A stretch of DNA of 64,000 bases from Anaerostipes amylophilus. Its GTDB lineage: Bacteria > Bacillota > Clostridia > Lachnospirales > Lachnospiraceae. The notes under the pieces are model-generated. The model worked only from the letters and a program-made list of their open reading frames with translations. It searched no databases and was not told where the DNA came from. The stretch is taken from contig NZ_JAOQJG010000004.1 in assembly GCF_025567365.1 (NCBI RefSeq), positions 216,060 through 280,059 of the forward strand, read 5' to 3'. Of this stretch, positions 33,712-41,717 are shown in pieces; the first letter of the stretch is position 1, and each line of letters opens with the position of its first letter. Both the position numbers and the translations under genes were made by a program.

Positions 33712-35610
33712 ATGGAAGTTATTTTAGCCAAAACAGCAGGATTTTGTTTCGGGGTGAAGCGTGCGGTTGATACGGTTTACAAAGAAGCAGGGAAGAAAAA
33801 TGTATACACATACGGACCGATCATTCACAATTCAGAGGTTGTCAATGACCTGAAGAAAAAGGGTGTGGAAGTGATCAATTCCAGAGAAGAATTAGAAGCT
33901 TTGGAAGAAGGAACTGTGATCATCCGTTCTCATGGAGTTGCAAGAGAGATCTATGATCTGATCTATAAAAAAGGATTAGAATTAGTTGATGCGACATGTC
34001 CATTTGTAAGAAAAATCCATAAGATTGTAGAGAAAGCAGGCAACGATGGCAATCAGGTGATCATTGTTGGAAGTGAGCAGCATCCGGAAGTTCAGGGAAT
34101 TAAAGGATGGTGTACTGGAGAAGTACATATCATCTCAGAAGCAAGTCAGCTTGATGGAATTGATCTTAATAAGCCAACCACTCTTGTATCACAAACGACA
34201 TTTAATTACAAGAAATTTCAAGATTTAGTTGAAATTCTGAATAAAAAGGGTTATGATATAGGAGTATGTAATACAATATGTAATGCCACGGAAGAGCGTC
34301 AACTGGAAGCAAAGTCTATCGCTAAGGGTGTAGATGCAATGGTTGTGATCGGAGATAAGCAAAGCTCCAACAGCCAGAAGTTATATGAGATTAGTAAGAA
34401 AGAGTGTGAGAACACCTTTTTTGTGCAGACACTTAGAGACCTGGATTTGAAACTTTTTGAATCGACTGGTAAGGTAGGTATTACAGCGGGGGCCTCAACC
34501 CCACAGAAAATTATCAAGGAGGTTCATGCTAGCATGACAGAAAAGAGTTTTGAAGAATTATTAGAGGAAAGTTTTGTGACAATTCACAACGGAGAGGTAG
34601 TGAAAGGTACAGTTATCGATGTGAAACCAGATGAGATCATCTTAAACATCGGATACAAAGCAGATGGTATCTTAACAAGAAGTGAATACTCTAATGATTC
34701 AGCCAACGTAGATTTAACAACTGTTGCTAAAGTTGGTGATACTATGGAGACTAAGGTATTAAAAGTGAATGATGGAGAAGGACAGGTTCTTCTTACTTAT
34801 AAGAGATTAGCAGCTGAAAAAGGAAACAAACGTTTAGAAGAAGCTTACGAGAACAAAGAAGTCTTAAAAGCACCTGTAGCTCAGGTATTAGATGGTGGAT
34901 TAAGCGTACTGATCGACGAAGCTCGTGTATTCATCCCAGCAAGCTTAGTTTCTGATTCTTACGAAAGAGACTTAAAGAAATACGAAGGACAGGAAATCGA
35001 ATTCGTTATCAGTGAGTTCAACCCTCGTAAGAGAAGAGTCATCGGAGATCGTAAACAGTTATTAGTAGCTGCTAAGAAAGAAAAACAGAAAGAATTATTC
35101 GAGAAGATCGAACCAGGAATGAAAGTAGAAGGAGTAGTTAAGAACGTAACAGACTTCGGTGCATTCATCGATTTAGGTGGAGCAGACGGACTTCTTCATA
35201 TTTCTGAAATGTCTTGGGGACGTGTTGAAAACCCTAAGAAGGTCTTCAATATTGGAGATAAAGTAACAGTTCTGATCAAGGATATTCAGGGAGAAAAGAT
35301 TGCATTAAGCTTAAAATTCCCAGAAGAAAATCCATGGTTAAAAGCAGAAGAGAAATACAAAGTAGGAAGTGTTGTAACTGGTAAAGTTGCACGTATGACA
35401 GATTTCGGAGCATTCGTTGAATTAGAATCAGGAATCGATGCACTTCTTCACGTTTCTCAGATTGCAAAAGAACATATCGACAAACCATCTGACGTATTAA
35501 GCGTTGGACAGGAAATCGAAGCTAAAGTAGTTGACTTCAAGAAAGATGATAAGAAGATCAGCTTAAGCATGAAAGCATTAGCTAACGAAGAAGAAAAAAC
35601 AGAAGAATAA
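33712..35610 (+). CDS. ispH-rpsA: IspH-ribosomal protein S1 fusion
   Basis: A 632-residue two-function protein. Residues 1-about 272 are 4-hydroxy-3-methylbut-2-enyl diphosphate reductase, the last step of the MEP isoprenoid pathway, with [4Fe-4S] cysteines Cys12 (GFCFGV), Cys96 (DATCPF) and Cys190 (NTICNATEERQ). From about residue 290 there are four S1 RNA-binding repeats (for example VKNVTDFGAFIDLGGADGLLHISEM). Such fusions are known in Clostridia. GAGGG supports ATG 33712 over GTG 33700. Inside the frame, AAGGAGG (34516-34522) lies 11 bases before Met275, so a separate S1 product is possible. Codon use becomes visibly more biased in the S1 part. Confidence 0.95.
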   Translation: MEVILAKTAGFCFGVKRAVDTVYKEAGKKNVYTYGPIIHNSEVVNDLKKKGVEVINSREELEALEEGTVIIRSHGVAREIYDLIYKKGLELVDATCPFVRKIHKIVEKAGNDGNQVIIVGSEQHPEVQGIKGWCTGEVHIISEASQLDGIDLNKPTTLVSQTTFNYKKFQDLVEILNKKGYDIGVCNTICNATEERQLEAKSIAKGVDAMVVIGDKQSSNSQKLYEISKKECENTFFVQTLRDLDLKLFESTGKVGITAGASTPQKIIKEVHASMTEKSFEELLEESFVTIHNGEVVKGTVIDVKPDEIILNIGYKADGILTRSEYSNDSANVDLTTVAKVGDTMETKVLKVNDGEGQVLLTYKRLAAEKGNKRLEEAYENKEVLKAPVAQVLDGGLSVLIDEARVFIPASLVSDSYERDLKKYEGQEIEFVISEFNPRKRRVIGDRKQLLVAAKKEKQKELFEKIEPGMKVEGVVKNVTDFGAFIDLGGADGLLHISEMSWGRVENPKKVFNIGDKVTVLIKDIQGEKIALSLKFPEENPWLKAEEKYKVGSVVTGKVARMTDFGAFVELESGIDALLHVSQIAKEHIDKPSDVLSVGQEIEAKVVDFKKDDKKISLSMKALANEEEKTEE

Positions 35611-35623
35611 GATTTTTATCAAG

Positions 35624-35657
35624 GAATCCTGATTTTTATAAATCAGGATTCTTTTTT
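35624..35657 (+). terminator. Terminator after ispH-rpsA
   Basis: GAATCCTGATTT (35624-35635) and AAATCAGGATTC (35640-35651) form a perfect 12-bp stem with a TTAT loop, followed by six T. Confidence 0.94.
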
Positions 35658-35667
35658 CATACAAGTA

Positions 35668-35696
35668 TTGTAAAAAAAGACGTTTTGCGATATAAT
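35668..35696 (+). promoter_or_regulatory. Promoter of the pyruvate carboxylase gene
   Basis: TTGTAA (35668-35673), 17-base spacer, consensus TATAAT (35691-35696). Confidence 0.65.
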
Positions 35697-35751
35697 CATT
35701 CTTAAAAATACATTTTTTTAAAAAGATAAACCTCGAAAAGGAGTTATGACC

Positions 35752-38700
35752 ATGGAATTAAAGAAGTTTAAAAAAGTATTGGTTGCAAACCGTGGTGAGA
35801 TTGCGATCCGAGTTTTCCGAGCTTTGAATGAACTTGGAATTACAACGGTTGGTATCTATTCAAAAGAAGATCGTTATGCCTTATTCCGTTCCAAAGCTGA
35901 TGAATCTTATCAGCTAAATCCGGACAAAGGACCAATCGATGCATATCTTGATATCAATACGATCATTCGTATTGCAAAAGAAAAGAACGTAGATGCAATT
36001 CATCCAGGTTATGGATTTTTATCAGAGAATCCAGATTTTGTAGATGCCTGTGAGAAGAATGGAATCACATTTATCGGGCCATCTTCAAGCTTAATGCGTA
36101 GAATGGGAGATAAGATTTCATCTAAACAGATGGCAATTGAAGCTGATGTGCCAATCATTCCTGGTGTAGACCATGCGGTTCACGGACTAGAAGAAGTGAC
36201 TGAGATTGCGAACCAGGTTGGATATCCTGTGATGTTAAAGGCCTCTAATGGTGGTGGAGGGCGTGGAATGCGTATCGTTCACTCAGCAGAAGAGATGCCA
36301 AAAGAATATGCAGAAGCAAGGGATGAATCCAAGAAGGCATTTGGAGACGATCAGATTTTCGTTGAAAAATACTTAGAGAGTCCAAAACATATCGAGGTTC
36401 AGATCATTGGTGACCAGTATGGACATGTGGTTCATTTATTTGACCGTGATTGCTCTGTACAGAGAAGACACCAGAAGGTTGTAGAATATGCTCCAGCATT
36501 TAGTGTACCAGATGAAGTAAGAAAACAGATTTTTGAAGCTTCTGTTCGTCTTGCAAAGCATGTAGGATATTCTAATGCCGGAACATTAGAGTTCTTAGTA
36601 GATGCAAATAATAATGCATACTTTATTGAAATGAATCCTCGTGTACAGGTAGAGCATACGATCACAGAGATGGTAACAGGTGTTGATATCGTACAGACAC
36701 AGATTCTTGTGGCAGAAGGATATACTTTAGATTCTGAAGAAATCGGAATTGGTTCTCAGGAAGATGTTAAATGTAATGGATATTCTATTCAGACACGTAT
36801 CACAACTGAAGATCCAATGAATAATTTCCTGCCAGATACAGGTAAGATCACAGTATATCGTTCTGGGGCTGGTAACGGAATTCGATTAGATGGTGGTAAC
36901 GCATATGCAGGAGCTGAGATCACACCATACTATGACAGCTTATTAGTAAAAGCTATTTCTCATGATCGTACATTTGGAAGAGCAGTTGATAAATCTATCC
37001 GTGTATTAAAAGAGATTCGTATCCGTGGAGTTAAGACAAACATTCCATTCCTGATCAACGTATTAAACCATGAGACATTCCGTGAAGGAAAATGCTATAC
37101 AACATTTATTGAAGATACACCAGAATTATTCTTACTTCCAGAGAGCCAGGACAGAGCAACAAAGATCCTTGAATTCTTAGGAAATAAAATGGTTAATGTA
37201 CAGAAAGCAGTTCTTGATAAACCAGATTTTGAGGCAAGAACTCTTCCAAAATATGACACAGAGAAGAAGATATATGGTTCCAGAGATAAGTTCTTAGAGA
37301 TGGGAGCAAAAGACTTCACACAGAGTCTGTTAAATGAGAAGAGATTATTGATCACAGATACAACCATGCGTGATGCACAGCAGTCTTTAATGGCTACACG
37401 TATGAGAACAAAAGACTTAGTTGGAGCCTCTGATGCGACAAACGCATTTATGGAGAATGCATTCTCTGTAGAGGCTTGGGGTGGAGCTACTTATGATACA
37501 GCTTATCGTTTCTTAAAAGAATCTCCATGGAAGAGATTAAAATTATTAAGACAGCATATGCCAAATACACTGATCCAGATGTTACTTCGTGCATCCAATG
37601 CTGTGGGATATAGTAACTATCCAGATAATGTTGTTAAGAAATTCATCAATGAAGCATCTCAAAAAGGTGTTGATGTATTCCGTATCTTTGACAGCTTAAA
37701 CTGGGTTGAGAATATGAAAATGCCGATTGAAACTGCATTAAAGACAGGTAAGATTGTAGAAGGAACGATCTGTTACACAGGAGATATCACAGATCCTAAC
37801 GAGACAAAATATACATTAGACTATTATGTAAAGAAAGCCAAAGAATTAGAAAGTTTAGGTGTACATATCTTTACGATCAAGGATATGGCAGGTCTTGTAA
37901 AACCATATGCAGCGAAGAAACTGGTAAGTGCGTTAAAAGAAGAATTAAACATTCCAGTCAACCTGCATACGCATGATTCTACAGGAAATGGTGTCAGTAC
38001 ATTACTGATGGCATCTGAAGCAGGACTTGATATCGCTGATTGTGCGATCGGTTCTATGAGTTCTATGACAAGTAATCCATGTATGAACTCTTTAGTAGAA
38101 GCATTAAAAGGAACAGAGCGTGATACAGGACTTGATACAGATGAATTAACAGAATTAAGCCAGTACTATGCAAGAATCCGTCCAATCTACAAACAGTTTG
38201 AGAGCGGAATGGATGCACCAAACACAGAGATCTACAAATATGAGATTCCAGGTGGACAGTATTCTAACTTGTTAGCTCAGGTGAAAGAAATGGGTGCAGC
38301 AGATGACTTTGAAGAGATCAAAGGATTATATAGAGATGCAAACCATTTACTTGGAAATATCGTCAAAGTAACACCATCATCTAAAGTGGTTGGAGACTTT
38401 GCAATCTTTATGTTCAAGAATGGATTAACAAAAGATAATATCCTAGAAGCTGGTAAAGATTTATCTTATCCAGATTCTGTAGTAGAATATTTTGAAGGTA
38501 TGATCGGACAGCCAGAAGGTGGATTCCCAGAAGAATTACAGAAGATCGTATTGAAAGATAAGAAACCGATCAGTGTACGTCCAGGAAGCTTATTACCAGA
38601 TGAAGATTTTGATTATATTGCAAAGGGATTAAAAGAAAACTTTTATATGGATAATATGGAAGATCCAGATGTTTTAAGCCAGAAAGTATTAAGTTATGCA

Positions 38701-39213
38701 TTATATCCAAAAGTATATGAAGATTATTGCAGACATTTTGAGGCTTATAACGATGTAACAGGACTTGAAAGTCATGTATACTTCTATGGATTAAGAAAAG
38801 GTGAAGAAACAACCCTAAGATTAGATGAAGGAAAAGATCTGATCATCAAATTTATTGATATGACAGAGCCAGATAAAGATGGATATCGTCTGTTAGATTT
38901 TGAAGTTAATGGATCTATCCGTGAGATCAAAGTCCTTGATAAGAACTTGGAGGTTAAGACAGACGGAAGAGTCAAGGCAGATAAATCAAATCCAGCACAT
39001 CTTGGATCAACAATTCCAGGAACAGTTGGTAAAGTTCTTGTCAATGAAGGTGATGAAGTTACAGTGAACATGCCACTGATGACAGTCGAAGCCATGAAGA
39101 TGGAGACAACAGTTGTTTCTACAGTTAATGGTAAGGTTGATAAGATCTATGTCAAAGAAGGAGAACAGGTAAATCAAGAAGATCTGTTAATTTCTTTTGA
39201 GATTGATGAATAG
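35752..39213 (+). CDS. pyc: Pyruvate carboxylase
   Basis: A 1153-residue biotin enzyme that converts pyruvate, bicarbonate and ATP to oxaloacetate. The biotin carboxylase domain (about 1-450) starts KKVLVANRGEIAIRVFRA and has the ATP-grasp loop KASNGGGGRGMR; the carboxyltransferase domain (about 530-1000) has TTMRDAQQSLMATRMR and VDVFRIFDSLNW; the biotin domain ends the chain with VEAMKMETT, its biotinylated lysine near 1116. AAGGAG lies 8 bases before ATG 35752; the ATG at 35746 is too close to it. It has its own promoter and terminator. Confidence 0.98.
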   Translation: MELKKFKKVLVANRGEIAIRVFRALNELGITTVGIYSKEDRYALFRSKADESYQLNPDKGPIDAYLDINTIIRIAKEKNVDAIHPGYGFLSENPDFVDACEKNGITFIGPSSSLMRRMGDKISSKQMAIEADVPIIPGVDHAVHGLEEVTEIANQVGYPVMLKASNGGGGRGMRIVHSAEEMPKEYAEARDESKKAFGDDQIFVEKYLESPKHIEVQIIGDQYGHVVHLFDRDCSVQRRHQKVVEYAPAFSVPDEVRKQIFEASVRLAKHVGYSNAGTLEFLVDANNNAYFIEMNPRVQVEHTITEMVTGVDIVQTQILVAEGYTLDSEEIGIGSQEDVKCNGYSIQTRITTEDPMNNFLPDTGKITVYRSGAGNGIRLDGGNAYAGAEITPYYDSLLVKAISHDRTFGRAVDKSIRVLKEIRIRGVKTNIPFLINVLNHETFREGKCYTTFIEDTPELFLLPESQDRATKILEFLGNKMVNVQKAVLDKPDFEARTLPKYDTEKKIYGSRDKFLEMGAKDFTQSLLNEKRLLITDTTMRDAQQSLMATRMRTKDLVGASDATNAFMENAFSVEAWGGATYDTAYRFLKESPWKRLKLLRQHMPNTLIQMLLRASNAVGYSNYPDNVVKKFINEASQKGVDVFRIFDSLNWVENMKMPIETALKTGKIVEGTICYTGDITDPNETKYTLDYYVKKAKELESLGVHIFTIKDMAGLVKPYAAKKLVSALKEELNIPVNLHTHDSTGNGVSTLLMASEAGLDIADCAIGSMSSMTSNPCMNSLVEALKGTERDTGLDTDELTELSQYYARIRPIYKQFESGMDAPNTEIYKYEIPGGQYSNLLAQVKEMGAADDFEEIKGLYRDANHLLGNIVKVTPSSKVVGDFAIFMFKNGLTKDNILEAGKDLSYPDSVVEYFEGMIGQPEGGFPEELQKIVLKDKKPISVRPGSLLPDEDFDYIAKGLKENFYMDNMEDPDVLSQKVLSYALYPKVYEDYCRHFEAYNDVTGLESHVYFYGLRKGEETTLRLDEGKDLIIKFIDMTEPDKDGYRLLDFEVNGSIREIKVLDKNLEVKTDGRVKADKSNPAHLGSTIPGTVGKVLVNEGDEVTVNMPLMTVEAMKMETTVVSTVNGKVDKIYVKEGEQVNQEDLLISFEIDE

Positions 39214-39235
39214 AAATTAAATTAGATTTCATACT

Positions 39236-39272
39236 AAAGAAGGAAGTAAGAAGACACTTCCTTCTTTTTTTA
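39236..39272 (+). terminator. Terminator after pyc
   Basis: AAAGAAGGAAGT (39236-39247) pairs with ACTTCCTTCTTT (39256-39267), then a continuing T-run. Confidence 0.9.
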
Positions 39273-39306
39273 TATAGAAATATAATATGGAAAGGTAAAA
39301 TTTAGT

Positions 39307-39957
39307 ATGAAAGATAATGAAACAAAAGAAATAGAACAATTTGGACAGTTACAGGAAAATGGAATTTTGATCATGACGATCGTTGGTGAAATTGAAGGTC
39401 ATCAGCTATCTGCACAGAATGCAAAAACAACGAAATATGAACATATGATTCCACTTCTTGCAAAGGCAGAGCAGGATCAAAGTATTAAAGGAATTTTGAT
39501 CTTGATCAATACGATTGGCGGAGATGTAGAATGTGGACTTGCGATCGCAGAGCTTATTGCATCGCTTGGGAAACCAACCGTATCGCTTGTTCTTGGAGGA
39601 AGCCATTCGATTGGAGTACCACTTGCTGTAGCTGCAGATCATTCATTTATTGTAAAAAGTGCAACAATGATGATTCATCCAGTGAGAAGTTCTGGGACGT
39701 TTATCGGAGTGATTCAAAGTTATCGTAATATTGAAAAGATTCAGGATCGCATTACTACATTTATTAGTGATCATTGTAAGATGAGAAAGGAAAGAGTGGA
39801 AGAATTGATGCTTCACATCGGACAGCAGGTAAAAGACGTTGGTACGATCCTTTCAGGAGAAAAAGCAGTGCAGGAAGGTCTGATCGATGAAATGGGTGGG
39901 ATGAAAGAAGCGACAGACAAATTGATTGAAAAAATAAATCAATCTAAAAATAAATAG
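39307..39957 (+). CDS. tepA: ClpP-like serine protease (TepA/YmfB type)
   Basis: A 216-residue protein of the ClpP/crotonase fold. The serine nucleophile is in LVLGGSHSIGVPLA and the histidine in MMIHPVRSSG; GILILINTIGGDVECGLAIAE forms the ClpP-like core. It lacks a membrane anchor and differs from true ClpP, matching the TepA/YmfB group, which in Bacillus sits next to the DNA translocase gene, as here with ftsK 1.8 kb away. Its substrates are uncertain. A weak ribosome site (GGAAAGG) is 12 bases upstream. Confidence 0.85.
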   Translation: MKDNETKEIEQFGQLQENGILIMTIVGEIEGHQLSAQNAKTTKYEHMIPLLAKAEQDQSIKGILILINTIGGDVECGLAIAELIASLGKPTVSLVLGGSHSIGVPLAVAADHSFIVKSATMMIHPVRSSGTFIGVIQSYRNIEKIQDRITTFISDHCKMRKERVEELMLHIGQQVKDVGTILSGEKAVQEGLIDEMGGMKEATDKLIEKINQSKNK

Positions 39958-40079
39958 AAAATTTGAATAAAAAACAGATAATAGCTTTATGATATTCCTG
40001 TTTTGGTGTATGATAAGAATAACAAGTATGTTAAAAAAAACACAAACCATGTCGAAACATCATAAAAGGAGGAAACATC

Positions 40080-41567
40080 ATGAGAGGAATAGAGACACCG
40101 GTTCGGAATGTCAGAAGAAGAATTTTCAAAGAGATTGCAAAATTTGGTTATGAACAAAAAAATTTACAGGATCTTGAAGATCTTCCATATGAGATCGTAC
40201 CAGGGGAAGTTGCAAAATATCGAGACAGTATATATCGAGAACGAGCGATCGTAGGAGAAAGATTGAGGCTTGCAATGGGAATGTCTTTAAATCCAGCGGA
40301 TAAGCCAACAAGAATCACCAAAGGAATTGATGAAAGTAATATTTCAGAAAAATATTATGAACCGCCACTTCTTCAGGTCATTCCATCTGCTTGTAACGAA
40401 TGTAAAGAAAAAGCATTTATTGTAGGTGAACAGTGTCAGGGATGTATGGCACATCCATGTATGGAAGTCTGTCCGAAGAAAGCTATTAGTTTTAAAGAAG
40501 GATACTCTTATATTGATCAGGAAAAATGCATTAAATGTGGGCAATGCAAGAAAGTTTGTCCATATGGTGCGATTTATGAAAGAAGACGTCCTTGTGCAAA
40601 TGCATGTGGAGTTGGAGCAATTGAAACAGATTATGCAGGAAGGGCTAAGATTAATCCGGATAAATGTGTTTCCTGTGGAATGTGTATGGTAAATTGTCCG
40701 TTTGGGGCAATTGCAGATAAATCTCAGATTTATCAGTTGATCAAGGCAATGAATGAAGGTTCGGAAGTAATTGCAATCTTAGCTCCAGCATTTGTCGGGC
40801 AATTTGGCCCAAAAGCGACGCCAAATAAAATTAAAGCAGCACTTCTTGATATTGGATTTGCAGATGTATGGGAAGTTGCGGTTGGTGCGGATGCAGGAGC
40901 ATTGGAAGAGGCGAAACATTATGTTCATAGTGTGGTAACAGGGAAATTACCATTCTTATTGACATCGTGTTGTCCATCATGGTCTATGCTCGGAAAGAAG
41001 TATTTCCCAGAGGTGATCGATGAGATTTCAAATGCATTAACTCCGATGGTTGCAACAGCAAGAGCGGCAAGAATCGCATCACCGAATGCTAAAATTGTTT
41101 TCGTAGGACCATGTGTTGCAAAGAAACTCGAAGCATCAAGACGAACTGTTCGAAGTGAGGTTGACTTTGTAATCACATTTGAAGAGTTGGCAGGAATGTT
41201 TGATGCTAAAGAAATTGATTTTAATACGTATGATAAAGAAGAAGAATTAAATGATGCATTTGGAGCAGGACGTGGATATGCAGTTGCAAGTGGAGTTGCC
41301 GGAGCGATCAAAGCATGTATTGATGAATATTATCCTGGAACAGAAGTAAAGATTGATCATGTAGAAGGACTTGCAGAATGCAAAAAAATGCTTTTACAAG
41401 CAAAGGCAGGAAAGAAAAATGGCTATTTGATCGAAGGAATGGGATGTCCGGGTGGATGTGTAGCAGGAGCAGGTACAAATATTCCAGTTGTAAAAGCAGG
41501 AATTCAAGTGAAGAAATTTGTGAAAGAAGCGGAAAGCTTTGTCCCACCAGAAACAGCACAATATTAA
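40080..41567 (+). CDS. Monomeric [FeFe] hydrogenase, probably group B
   Basis: A 495-residue iron-sulphur enzyme expected to reduce protons to hydrogen with electrons from ferredoxin. Residues about 105-210 hold a Cys-rich ferredoxin region with CX2CX2CX3C groups (CIKCGQCKKVCP, CVSCGMCMVNCP) for two clusters and extra cysteines (CNEC, CQGCMAHPC). The H-cluster motifs are complete: TSCCPSW (295-301), GPCVAKKLE (Cys345) and GMGCPGGC (Cys456, Cys460). The long Cys-free N-terminus and TSCCPSW point to the group B type, which has no experimental role assigned as firmly as group A. No maturase genes (hydEFG) are beside it. AAAGGAGG precedes the start. Confidence 0.9.
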   Translation: MRGIETPVRNVRRRIFKEIAKFGYEQKNLQDLEDLPYEIVPGEVAKYRDSIYRERAIVGERLRLAMGMSLNPADKPTRITKGIDESNISEKYYEPPLLQVIPSACNECKEKAFIVGEQCQGCMAHPCMEVCPKKAISFKEGYSYIDQEKCIKCGQCKKVCPYGAIYERRRPCANACGVGAIETDYAGRAKINPDKCVSCGMCMVNCPFGAIADKSQIYQLIKAMNEGSEVIAILAPAFVGQFGPKATPNKIKAALLDIGFADVWEVAVGADAGALEEAKHYVHSVVTGKLPFLLTSCCPSWSMLGKKYFPEVIDEISNALTPMVATARAARIASPNAKIVFVGPCVAKKLEASRRTVRSEVDFVITFEELAGMFDAKEIDFNTYDKEEELNDAFGAGRGYAVASGVAGAIKACIDEYYPGTEVKIDHVEGLAECKKMLLQAKAGKKNGYLIEGMGCPGGCVAGAGTNIPVVKAGIQVKKFVKEAESFVPPETAQY

Positions 41568-41575
41568 ATGTGAAA

Positions 41576-41620
41576 AGAAAAAGGAAAATGTATGGAAGAG
41601 GAATACATTTTCCTTTTTCT
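41576..41620 (+). terminator. Terminator after the hydrogenase gene
   Basis: Perfect 18-bp stem: left arm 41576-41593 (starting AGAAAAAGGAAAATG) and right arm 41603-41620 (ending TTTTCCTTTTTCT), 9-base loop. Confidence 0.92.
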
Positions 41621-41677
41621 ATGGTTGGACTTGCGTATTTTGATATTTAATTGTAAAATAAGAAAATACGCAGATTA

Positions 41678-41696
41678 TGTATACAAAGTGTATACA
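41678..41696 (+). promoter_or_regulatory. Inverted repeat TGTATAC-N5-GTATACA upstream of ftsK
   Basis: A perfect 7-bp inverted repeat with a 5-base centre, 22 bases before the ftsK start codon. It looks like a dimeric-regulator operator (GntR-type sites often contain GTATAC). The string GTATACAGC recurs at 63949-63957 in another promoter. The promoter around it is weak (TTGTAA at 41651). Confidence 0.5.
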
Positions 41697-41717
41697 GCAA
41701 GAGAGGTAACAATTTCT

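Noticed and set aside
39971..40004. Terminator after tepA
   Set aside because: AAAACAG/CTGTTTT is only 7 bp, the loop is 20 bases and no T-run follows.
41592..41717. N-terminal extension of ftsK
   Set aside because: The extra 42 codons start inside the preceding terminator hairpin; the basic start MAAKKTRKRK at 41718 fits the family.
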